DNA of 64,000 bases, from the NCBI RefSeq assembly GCF_019049255.1, contig NZ_JAGMUJ010000007.1:312035-376034 (forward strand), given 5' to 3'. The notes under the pieces were generated by a model that had not been told where the DNA came from, did no database searches, and saw only the letters and a program-made list of their open reading frames with translations. Numbering within the stretch: the first letter of the stretch is position 1; each line of letters starts with the position of its first letter. The translations under genes were made by a program, and so were the position numbers. Origin of the DNA: Streptomyces sp. AC558_RSS880 (lineage in GTDB: Bacteria > Actinomycetota > Actinomycetes > Streptomycetales > Streptomycetaceae). Below are positions 45,091 to 54,800 of the stretch, piece after piece.

Positions 45091-48000
45091 GTGTCCGCAG
45101 ACAGACACAGACCGATGCGGCGCGTCGTCGCGTCGCGTGCCGCCGTGGCGGCCGCCGTCGCCGGCGCGGTGGTGGCGGGAGTCGTCGCCCTTCCGGGCGG
45201 CGGCGGCCCGGAGCGTCAGGTACCGGTCGCGGCCGACCAGCCGATGGTGACCGAGCAGCAGGCCCTCGCCGAGGCACGGAAGAGCGGCAAGCAGACCGAG
45301 GTCGTCGGACTGCGCTCCGAGCGCCGGGAGATCTTCGCCGAGCCCGACGGCAGCTTCACCGCCCGCGAGTACACCGAACCCGTCCGCACCGTGCGGAACG
45401 GTGAGTGGGTCAAGGTCGACGCGACGCTCGTGAAGCGGGCCGACGGCAGCTGGGGCCCGAAGGCCGCCACCGTCGACCTTTCCTTCTCCGCCGGACAGGC
45501 GGGCAAGCCGTTCGTGACGATGAACCGGGCGGGCCGCGAGTTCGCCCTGTCCTGGCCGTACGGCAAACTGCCCGCGCCGACCGTCGACGGCGACACCGCC
45601 ACCTACGCCGAGGTCCTGCCCGGCGTGGACCTGGCCGTGCGGGCCGAGACCGACGGCTTCGGTCATCTGCTCGTCGTCAAGACGCCCGAGGCGGCGGCCG
45701 ATCCGCGCCTCGCCCGCCTCGACCTGGGCATGACGACCGACGGTCTGAAGGTCTCGGAGGACGCCACCGGGGCGATCGTCGCGGAGGACGCCGTCGTCGG
45801 CGGCACCGTCTTCCAGGCCGGCAGGCCGGCCATGTGGGACTCGGCCGCCGTCCGGGAGACGGCAGTGGCGAAGCAGGGTCCGAAGGCCGTCGCGAAGGCG
45901 CTGAAGGCCGCGGCGGCCGGCGCCCCGGAGGCCACCGACACCACGGCGACCACCGCCGGCCCGCAGGCCGCGCCCGAGCCCGCCCTCGAGGGACCTGGCG
46001 GCGGTGGCCGCGTCACCCCGCTGGACGTCGAGGTGGGCAAGGGCAGGCTCAGCCTCATCCCCGACCGGAAGCTGCTCACGGACGAGGACACCGTCTTCCC
46101 CGTCGTCATCGACCCCATCGAGCGGACCACTTCACGGACCGCCTGGACCGGCATCATGTCCGGCATTCCCTCGGAGCAGGACTGGAAGTACTCCGGCAGC
46201 GCCGGCGTCGGCAAGTGCCCCACCGACTACAACCCCGTCTCCTGCAACGGTGTCGGCTCCCGCCGCGTGCTGTTCACCATGCCGCTCTCCTTCTACAAGG
46301 GGAAGCAGATCCTGGGCGCCACCTTCTCCGCCCGGGTGGAGCACATCTACAGCGCGACACCGACCGCGGAGCCCATCCGGCTCTACCGCGTCGGCGGCAA
46401 GAACTACTCGATCAACTCGTCCAGCAACTGGTCCAACACCTCGGACGACTGGGACGACCACATCGGGACCGTCGACAAGGCGATCTCCCCGACCTCCTGC
46501 TCCAGCCAGGCCAACCTGCACTTCGAGGGCGGCGCGAGCGGTGAGCTGACCAGCGAGGTCAAGACGGCCGCCGCGGACGGCTGGAGCTCGATGACGCTGG
46601 GCCTGCGCGCGGCCGACGAGTCCCGCTTCGCCGAGTGGAAGCGGATCTGCGGCAACGCCTACCTGTCGATCAAGTACAACAACCTGCCCCGGCAGATCAG
46701 GACCGCGGACATGTCCACGGACCCGGGCGGTCTGTGCAAGTGGGGCGCGGGCCGCGCGACCACCGACAAGCCGCCGACGCTGAAGGCCATCGCGAGCGAC
46801 CCGGACCACGGCAACGGCAAGACCGACAAGGTGAAGGTCGAGTTCAAGGTGGAGTGGACCGACCCCACCACGAAGGAGGCGAAGTCCTACACGTACCTGA
46901 GCCGTGACTGGCTCTCGCCGACCACCGCCACCAAGTTCGAGCACACCGTCAAGTCGACGATCCCGCAGAACACCGTCATCTACTGGAGCGCACGGGCGAC
47001 CGACGGCGACGGCTACGGTCCCTGGAGCTGGGACGGCGACACCGCACAGCGCTGCGAGTTCGTCTACGACAAGACCTGGCCGGGCAAGCCGCTGGTGCTG
47101 TCCAAGGAGTACCCGTCCGACACCGTCTACCACGACGGCGTCGGCACCTACGGCACCTTCTCCTTCTCGCCCAACCCGAACGACGCCATCCCGGACACCG
47201 ACGTCGTCAAGTACCAGTACTCCTTCAACGGCGCCGCGCTCACCCCGCTGACCCCGGCCAAGGCCGGCGGCTCGGTCTCGACGCAGTGGATGCCGACCCG
47301 CTCCGGACGCCAGGTGCTGGAGGTGATCGCCGTCGACAAGGCGGGTCACGCCAGCAGCACCCTGTACGACTTCCTGGTGAGCGAGGGCACCCCGGTCGTC
47401 GCCCAGTGGAACCTCGCCGACCCGGCCGACGGCACCGAGGCCCACGACGAGAGCGGCGAGTTCTCGGCGACCGCCGGCACCGCCGTCGGCTTCGGCGCGA
47501 CCGGCCCCGGCGGCAAGGCGGACCAGGCCGCCCACTTCGACGGCAGCGCCGAGGCGTACCTCGATGTCAGCGAGACCGTGCTGGACACCGCCAAGAGCTT
47601 CAGCGTCAGCGCCTGGGTACGGCCCACCGCGCTCGACAGGGACATGGCGGTCGTCAGCCAGGACGGCACCGGTGAACCCGGCTTCACCCTCGGCTACGAC
47701 GCCACCGCGCAGGCCTGGAAGTTCTCCGTCCCGGTCAACGACGTGGACTCGCTGGGCGAGTGGAAGGCCATCGCCACCGGCACCTCGGTGGTCAAGGACC
47801 AGTGGGTGCTGCTGACCGGCGTGTACGACGCCCAGAAGTCCGGCGGCCCGGAGCTGAGGCTCTACATCAACAAGGAGTCGAAGTGGGCCGCGCAGCGCCG
47901 CTCCACCTGGAAGTCGTACGGACCGCTGCAGATCGGCCGGTCCACGGCCAAGAGCGGATACCAGGACAACTTCACCGGTGACCTCGCCGAGGTCCGCGTC

Positions 48001-48744
48001 TTCGACCGCGTCCTGCCGGCCACCCAGGTCGCCGAGCTGATGACCGTCAAGCCCGAGCGCAAGGGCTACTGGCAGCTCGACGAGGCCGCGAGCGGATCGT
48101 CGGCGGAGACCGGCGGCGGCCAGGCGCTGACCCTCGCCGGCAACGCCTCCGTCTACCGCCCGGCCGACCCGCTGTTCGACATCGCGGCCCTGGTCGGCGA
48201 CGGCAACCTGGTCCTGGACGGCGACGGCGACTACGCGTCCACCGCCACCGCCCCGGTCACCGGCAACAGCAGCTTCACCGTGACCGCCCGCGCCCAGCTC
48301 ACCTCGCTGGACCCGGAGAAGTCGCAGACGGTGCTGTCCCTGCCGGGCGCCAACGCCAACCGCGTCCAGGTCCGCTACCAGGCCGCGACGCAGCAGTGGG
48401 AGCTGGCCGTCGCCAGGACCGACGTGGCCGCGCCCGAGGTCGTCACCTTCACCGACGACCAGGCGCTGCCCGACACCGGCGGTTCCGGTCAGCACCTGGC
48501 GGTCGTCTACGACGCCTTCGCCAACTCGATCCGGCTGTACGTCGACGGCCAGCTCGTCGCCGGCGCCCACGGTGAGGACGCCACCCTGTGGTCCGCCACC
48601 GGCGGTCTGCAGGTGGGCCGTTCGCTGCGCGGGGAGAGCGAGTACTTCGCCGGCGCGATCGACGAGGTGCGGGTGTACAGCGGCGCGGCCGACCAGGTCG
48701 CGGTGCAGCAGATGGCCGCGCTGACGGCCCTCCCCGACATGTGA
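45091..48744 (+). CDS. Secreted DNRLRE/LamG multidomain protein
   Basis: A large exported protein (1,217 residues from GTG 45091). The N-terminus RRVVASRAAVAAAVAGAVVAG is a signal peptide. A domain typical of actinobacterial RHS-associated proteins follows (TERREIFAEPDGSFT-like wording, about 70-170). A DNRLRE-like beta domain (about 343-530) comes next, then two fibronectin/Ig-like stretches. Two LamG (concanavalin-like) domains are near 808-980 and 1038-1217, each with HFDG or LDGDGDY and a GxLAEVRVF/AIDEVRVY end. GTG 45091 has GGAGAG upstream and fits the signal peptide; the in-frame ATG 45013 overlaps the previous stop by ATGA and would add 26 residues. It probably binds carbohydrate or helps display the RHS toxin. 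Confidence 0.82.
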   Translation: MSADRHRPMRRVVASRAAVAAAVAGAVVAGVVALPGGGGPERQVPVAADQPMVTEQQALAEARKSGKQTEVVGLRSERREIFAEPDGSFTAREYTEPVRTVRNGEWVKVDATLVKRADGSWGPKAATVDLSFSAGQAGKPFVTMNRAGREFALSWPYGKLPAPTVDGDTATYAEVLPGVDLAVRAETDGFGHLLVVKTPEAAADPRLARLDLGMTTDGLKVSEDATGAIVAEDAVVGGTVFQAGRPAMWDSAAVRETAVAKQGPKAVAKALKAAAAGAPEATDTTATTAGPQAAPEPALEGPGGGGRVTPLDVEVGKGRLSLIPDRKLLTDEDTVFPVVIDPIERTTSRTAWTGIMSGIPSEQDWKYSGSAGVGKCPTDYNPVSCNGVGSRRVLFTMPLSFYKGKQILGATFSARVEHIYSATPTAEPIRLYRVGGKNYSINSSSNWSNTSDDWDDHIGTVDKAISPTSCSSQANLHFEGGASGELTSEVKTAAADGWSSMTLGLRAADESRFAEWKRICGNAYLSIKYNNLPRQIRTADMSTDPGGLCKWGAGRATTDKPPTLKAIASDPDHGNGKTDKVKVEFKVEWTDPTTKEAKSYTYLSRDWLSPTTATKFEHTVKSTIPQNTVIYWSARATDGDGYGPWSWDGDTAQRCEFVYDKTWPGKPLVLSKEYPSDTVYHDGVGTYGTFSFSPNPNDAIPDTDVVKYQYSFNGAALTPLTPAKAGGSVSTQWMPTRSGRQVLEVIAVDKAGHASSTLYDFLVSEGTPVVAQWNLADPADGTEAHDESGEFSATAGTAVGFGATGPGGKADQAAHFDGSAEAYLDVSETVLDTAKSFSVSAWVRPTALDRDMAVVSQDGTGEPGFTLGYDATAQAWKFSVPVNDVDSLGEWKAIATGTSVVKDQWVLLTGVYDAQKSGGPELRLYINKESKWAAQRRSTWKSYGPLQIGRSTAKSGYQDNFTGDLAEVRVFDRVLPATQVAELMTVKPERKGYWQLDEAASGSSAETGGGQALTLAGNASVYRPADPLFDIAALVGDGNLVLDGDGDYASTATAPVTGNSSFTVTARAQLTSLDPEKSQTVLSLPGANANRVQVRYQAATQQWELAVARTDVAAPEVVTFTDDQALPDTGGSGQHLAVVYDAFANSIRLYVDGQLVAGAHGEDATLWSATGGLQVGRSLRGESEYFAGAIDEVRVYSGAADQVAVQQMAALTALPDM

Positions 48745-48760
48745 CCCACCGTCACAGATG

Positions 48761-48796
48761 AGGTGTGCCGGGTCCGGGAAAGGGCCCGGCACACCT
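48761..48796 (+). terminator. Hairpin between LamG and RHS genes
   Basis: A perfect 12-bp stem (AGGTGTGCCGGG and CCCGGCACACCT) with a 12-base loop starts 17 bases after the LamG gene stop. It implies that the RHS gene may have its own promoter or be expressed at a lower level by read-through. Confidence 0.7.
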
Positions 48797-48854
48797 GTCC
48801 TGCCTGCCCTCCTCCCTCCTCTTCTCCCACCCCCTACGATCAGGAAGTTGACGG

Positions 48855-51800
48855 ATGTTTTTCCGTGGCCGCTCACTGAGCCGCCGCATGCCCAGACCGA
48901 CGGTCGTCGCGACAGTGCTCGGGCTCTCGCTCGCGCTGTCCGCGTCGTCGGTCGAGGCAGTGGTGCTCGACGACGGGAACCGGGGCCGCACCAGCCGCCC
49001 CGGGGTCCAGGACGACGGGGATCCCGCCAAGGGAACCTCGGCGAAAGCGAAGCCCCGCCCCTCCGACCCGGCCCGCGAGGCCGCGGTCAAGGGGCTCGAC
49101 AAGGCGGCGTGGCCCCGGCAGGGCGGCGCCGAGGTGACCGTCGGCGCGTCCGGCCCGACCGAGGTCGGCGGACTGCCGGTCAAGGTCGGCGCGGCGACGT
49201 CCGTGGCCAAGAGCAAGGCGAAGGCCGCGCAGTCCGCGCGGTCCGCCGACAAGGTCCGCGTGGACGTCCTCGACCCCGCGCGTGCCGCGAGGCTCGGCGC
49301 GGGCGTCCTGCTGGGCGTCGAACGCGCCGACGGCGAGGGCGAGGCGGCCGCGAAGGTCCGCCTGACCGTGGACTACTCGGAGTTCGCCGAGGGCTTCGGC
49401 GGCTCCTACGCCTCCCGTCTCCAGTTGGTCCAGCTCCCCGCCTGCGCCACCGTCGCCGTGCCCGGCAGCAAGGCCTGCCCCGAGCAGCCCAAGGTGCTGC
49501 CCACGGTGAACGACGTGCGCAAGGGCACGGTCTCCGCCGACGTCACGGCCGCCCCGGCCCCCGCCGAGGGCACCTCCACCATGGCGGCGGACGCGACCTC
49601 CCTGGTCGCGGTGGCGGCCGGACCGTCGGGCGCGCAGGGCACCTACAAGGCGACGGCACTGGCGCCGTCCGCGAGCTGGAGCGTCGCCACCTCCTCCGGC
49701 GCGTTCAACTGGAACTACCCCTTCCGCTCCGTTCCGACCCCGGGCGGCCTCACCCCGACCGTCGGCCTCGGCTACTCCTCCCAGTCGGCCGACGGCCGCA
49801 CGGCGGCAACCAACAACCAGGGCTCCTGGATCGGCGAGGGCTTCTCCTACGACCCCGGCTACATCGAGCGCCGCTACAAGCCCTGCTCCGAGGACGGCCA
49901 CGACAACTCCGGCGAGCAGTGCTGGGCGTTCGAGAACGCCACGGTCATGCTCAACGGCACCGCCGGTGAGCTGGTCAAGGACGACACCACCGGCAAGTGG
50001 CACATGTCGTCCGACGACGGCTCCAAGGTCGAGCGGCTGACCGGCGCCACCAACGGCGACGAAGGCGGCAGCGGCGACAAGGGCGAGCACTGGCGGATCA
50101 CCACCTCGGACGGCACCGAGTACTACTTCGGCCTGAACCGCCTGCCGGGCTGGGCCACGGGCAACGAGGAGACCGAGTCGGTCTGGACGACCCCCGTCTT
50201 CGGCGACGACTCCGGCGAGCCCTGCTACAACGCCACCTTCTCCTCCGCCCACTGCGAGCAGGCCTGGCGCTGGAGCCTGGACTACGTCAAGGACACCCAC
50301 GGCAACGTGATGTCCTACTACTACGAGCGCGAGACCAACCACTACGCGCTGAACGGCAAGACGGACGTCAACGGCACGGCGTACCACCGCGGCGGCTGGC
50401 TCGAGCGCATCGACTACGGCCAGCGCGACGGCCAGGTCTACGCGGCGAAGGCCCCGGCCCGGATCGTGTTCAACACCGCCGAGCGCTGCCTGCGCACCGA
50501 CGCCTTCGACTGCGCGGAGAGCAAGCGGACCAAGGCCAACGCCGCCCACTGGCCGGACGTCCCGGTCGACCAGGAGTGCAAGGCGAGCACGAAGTGCACC
50601 TCCCCGGTGCAGACGTTCTTCACCACCAAGCGGCTGACCTCGGTCGTCACACAGATGCGCAAGGACGCCACGTCCTACCAGGACGTGGACGCCTGGATCC
50701 TGACGCACCTGTTCACGGACAACGGCGACGACTCCAAGACGCTGTGGCTGTCGAAGATCGAGCACGAGGGCCGCGCCGGCACCACCGCGGTGAAGCTGCC
50801 GTCCGTGGACCTCTTCGGTGAGCAGCTCGCCAACCGCGTCGACGCGATCGGTGACAACATCGCACCGTTCCACCGCTTCCGCCTGTCCATGGTCCTCAGC
50901 GAGACCGGCGCCCAGCTCGACGTCAACTACGCGCCGACCGACTGCACCAAGGCGACGCTGCCCAAGCCGGGCGAGTCGACCAAGCGCTGCTACCCGGTGA
51001 AGTGGGCCCCGCCGGGCTACCTGGACCCGATCACCGACTGGTTCCACAAGTACGTCGTCTCCGCGGTCATCGAGACCGACCGCACCGGCGGCAGCGACGG
51101 CATGGTCACCCGCTACGACTACCAGGGCGACGCGGCCTGGCGTAAGGCCAAGCCGGACGGCATCACCGACGAGAAGTACCTCACCTGGGGCGGCTGGCAG
51201 GGCTACGGCAAGGTCAAGGTCACCAGCGGCACCGCCGACGAGCAGAAGACCCGCGTCGACTACACGTTCCTGCAGGGCATGGACGGCGACAAGGACCCGG
51301 CCGGGGGCGTCCGCTCGGTGACGGTCAAGGACTCCACCGGGGCGTCGTACAAGGACGAGGAGGAGTTCACCGGCCACGAACTGGAGGTCGCCACCTACGA
51401 CGGCTCCAAGCTGGTCGCCAAGACCATCAACACGCCCTGGAAGCACTACTCCGCGACCCAGACCCGCAGCTGGGGCACCACCCGCGCGGTGATCGTGCGT
51501 ACCCGGACCGGCCGCGGCTTCAACCTGAAGGCGGACGGGACCTGGCAGGAGACCACGTCCACCACCACGTACGACACGTCGAACGGCACCGGCCGGGTGC
51601 TGACGGTCGACGACCAGGGCGACGTCTCCACCGCCAAGGACGACTCCTGCACCCGCACCACCTACGCGGACAACACGGCGAAGAACATCCTGTCGCTGCC
51701 CGCGCGCAGCGAGTCCGTCTCGGTGAGGTGTTCCGCCACCCCCGACCGCAAGACGCAGGTCCTCGCCGACGAGCGCACCTCCTACGACGGCGGAGCCTTC

Positions 51801-54800
51801 GGCGCGGCCCCGACCAAGGGTGACGCGACGAAGACCGAGCGGATGACGTCGCACAACGGCACCACGGCGACCTACCAGGTCACCGGCACCACGACCTACG
51901 ACGCCTTCGGCCGTCCGCTGTCCCAGAAGGACGCCAAGCAGAACGAGACGAAGACCGTCTACACCGAGACCAACGGCCTGATGACGAAGACAGTCGTCAC
52001 CAACGCCGCCGGTCACGTCACCACCACCGACTACGAGCCCGCCTGGGGCATGTCCAAGGGCCAGACCGACCCCAACGGCAAGCGCACCGACCTCGACTAC
52101 GACGCGCTCGGCCGTCTGACCTCGGTGTGGCTGGCGGACCGGACGTCCAACCAGACCCCGAGCATCAAGTACTCGTACAACGTCCGCAAGGACAAGGTCA
52201 CCTCGATCAAGACCGAGAAGATCGAGAACGACGGGTCCTACGGTGCGGAGTACCAGCTCTACGACAGCTTGTTGCGATCCCGTCAGATCCAGACGGAGGG
52301 CGCTGACGGCAGTCGCATGGTCGCCGACACGTGGTACGACGGTACGGGCAACGTCAAGAAGACCAACTCGACCTACAACGCCGCGGGTGCCGCCTCGGAC
52401 GAGTTGCTTCTCGTGACCAACGGGCAGGTCGGAGCCCAGAGCCTGATGGAGTACGACGGCCTCGGCCGCCCCACCGCTCAGATCTTCGCTGTCGGTGGCA
52501 GCGAACAGTGGCGCACCACGACGCGCTACGACGGTGAGCTGGTCCACGTCGATCCGCCCAACGGCGGAGTACCCACGACTACGGTCAACAACGGCCAGGG
52601 CAACGTATCCGAACTGCGCCACTACCGTGGCTCGGCGCCCGGTGCGGGTGTGCCCTACGACTCGACCAAGTACACGTACACGGCGGCCGGCAAGCTGGAG
52701 ACCGTCACCGACGCCAAGGGCAATGTGTGGCGGTTCGAGTACGACCAGCTCGGTCGTCAGACCAAGACGGTCGATCCCGACACGGGCACGTCGCGTACGG
52801 AGTACGACGAACTGGACCGCCCGGTGGTCTCCTACGACGGACGGAACAAGAAGACCTCCACCGTCTACGACAGTCTCGGCCGTGTGCTGTCCACCTGGCA
52901 GGGCGATGCGGGAACCGGTACGAAGCTGACCGAGAACCGGTACGACAAGGCCGGCTGGCTCGGCCTGGCATACGGTCACTTGAGTTACATTTCGCCGACG
53001 GAGTACTTCGCCGTGGCGATCCAGTCGGTGGACGATTTCTACCAGCCGCTCAAGACCGCCTACCAGATCCCCGCCTCCCAGGGCGACCTGGCCGGCACGT
53101 ACGTCTTCACCACGTCGTACAACCGGGACGGATCGGTGCAGAGCAGCGGCCTGCCCGCCGTGGGCGACCTGCCTGCCGAGGCGGTGACCTACACCTACGA
53201 CTCGCTGCAGCGTCCGATGACGATGACGGGCAGCACCCCGTACGTCACCAACACCGTCTATTCGCGCACCAGCCAACTACAGCAACTCGAGCTGTCCACC
53301 GGCAGCGGCAAGAAGGTCTGGCAGACCTACACCTACGAGAAGGGCACCGACCGGCTCACCCGCTCGATGGTCGACGTCTACGGCGCGACCGCCCCGGCGA
53401 AGGACTCGCGGTACTCCTACGACCAGGCCGGCAACGTCCTGTCGATCGCGGACACCGCGAACTCCGCCTCGCCGGACCTGCAGTGCTTCGCCTACGACAG
53501 CCGGCAGCGGCTGAACGATGCCTGGACCCCGCAGGCCACCGCGGCGAGCGCGTCCGGCATGGGCACCCGGGGCTCCGCCACTCCGGTGGACGGCAGCGGC
53601 CCGGCGGCCTGTGACTCCGCGCCCGGTTCCGGCGCGCTGGGCGGTCCGGCCCCGTACTGGAAGTCCTACGAGACCGACGCCATCGGCAACCGCGTCTCGG
53701 AGACGATCCACGACACCGGGCTCGACACGGCGAAGAACATCACCCGCAGCTACGAGTACGGCGGCGCGGGCGCGCTGGGCGACGGCCCGCACCAGGTCAC
53801 CAAGGTGGTGGAGAACACCCCGACGGGTGACCGGCAGTCGACGTACGAGTACGACGACGCGGGCAACACCACCAAGCGCACCATCGGTGGGAACGCGCAA
53901 ACACTGAACTGGAACGACTCCGGCCAGCTCAACAAGGTCACGGACACCGCCGGCTCGGAGACCACCTATCTGTACGATCCGACCGGCACCCGGGTCCTGC
54001 GGAAGGACCCCTCCGGCACGACCGCCTACCTGCCCGGCACAGAGCTGAAGCTGTCCGCCGACGGTACGAAGACGGAGGCGACCCGCTACTACACCTATCT
54101 CGACCAGACCGTCGCGGTCCGAACGGCGGGCAAGGTTTCCTTCGTGGCGTCGGACCACCACGGGACGGGCGAACTGGCCGTCGACGCGGCGACCGGCGCC
54201 ATCTCCCAACGACGTTTCGACCCCTTCGGCGTCGAACGAGGCGAGAGGACCGGCACCTGGCCGGGGGAGAAGGGCTTCGTCGGTGGCACCATCGACGCCT
54301 CGACCGGTCTCACCCACCTCGGAGCCAGGGAGTACGACGCCCAGATCGGCAAGTTCATCTCCGCCGACCCGGTCATCGACTACACCCAACCGCAACAGGT
54401 CAACGGCTACGCGTACGCCAACAACTCACCGGTCACGCACGCCGACCCCAGCGGCATGATCATCCCGGAGTGCCGGGAGGGCCTGATCGAGTGCCGCGGC
54501 GGCATGCCGTACACCCCGAAGACGAAGGTCGAGAAGGCGCAGTCCGACTACGACCTGGCGTCCTGGAAGGTCACACAGGCGCAGGGCCAGCAGGCCGCGG
54601 CCAAGCAACGGATCAAGTCCGCGGGCAAGGCCCTGGTCAAGATCGTCCGCGACATCCTCGGCGTCGACGCGGCTCTGGACTGCATCTCCAGCGGCGACGT
54701 CGGAGCCTGCGGCGAGACCCTGCTCAACATCGCCGGCAGCTTCGCGGGCGGGCTGGCGGGCAAGGTCCTCGCCAAGTACGGCGCCCCATGGAACTGGGCC

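Noticed and set aside
48873..53276. 1,467-codon minus-strand open frame opposite the RHS gene
   Set aside because: Antisense shadow without recognisable domains; the plus strand encodes a complete RHS protein.
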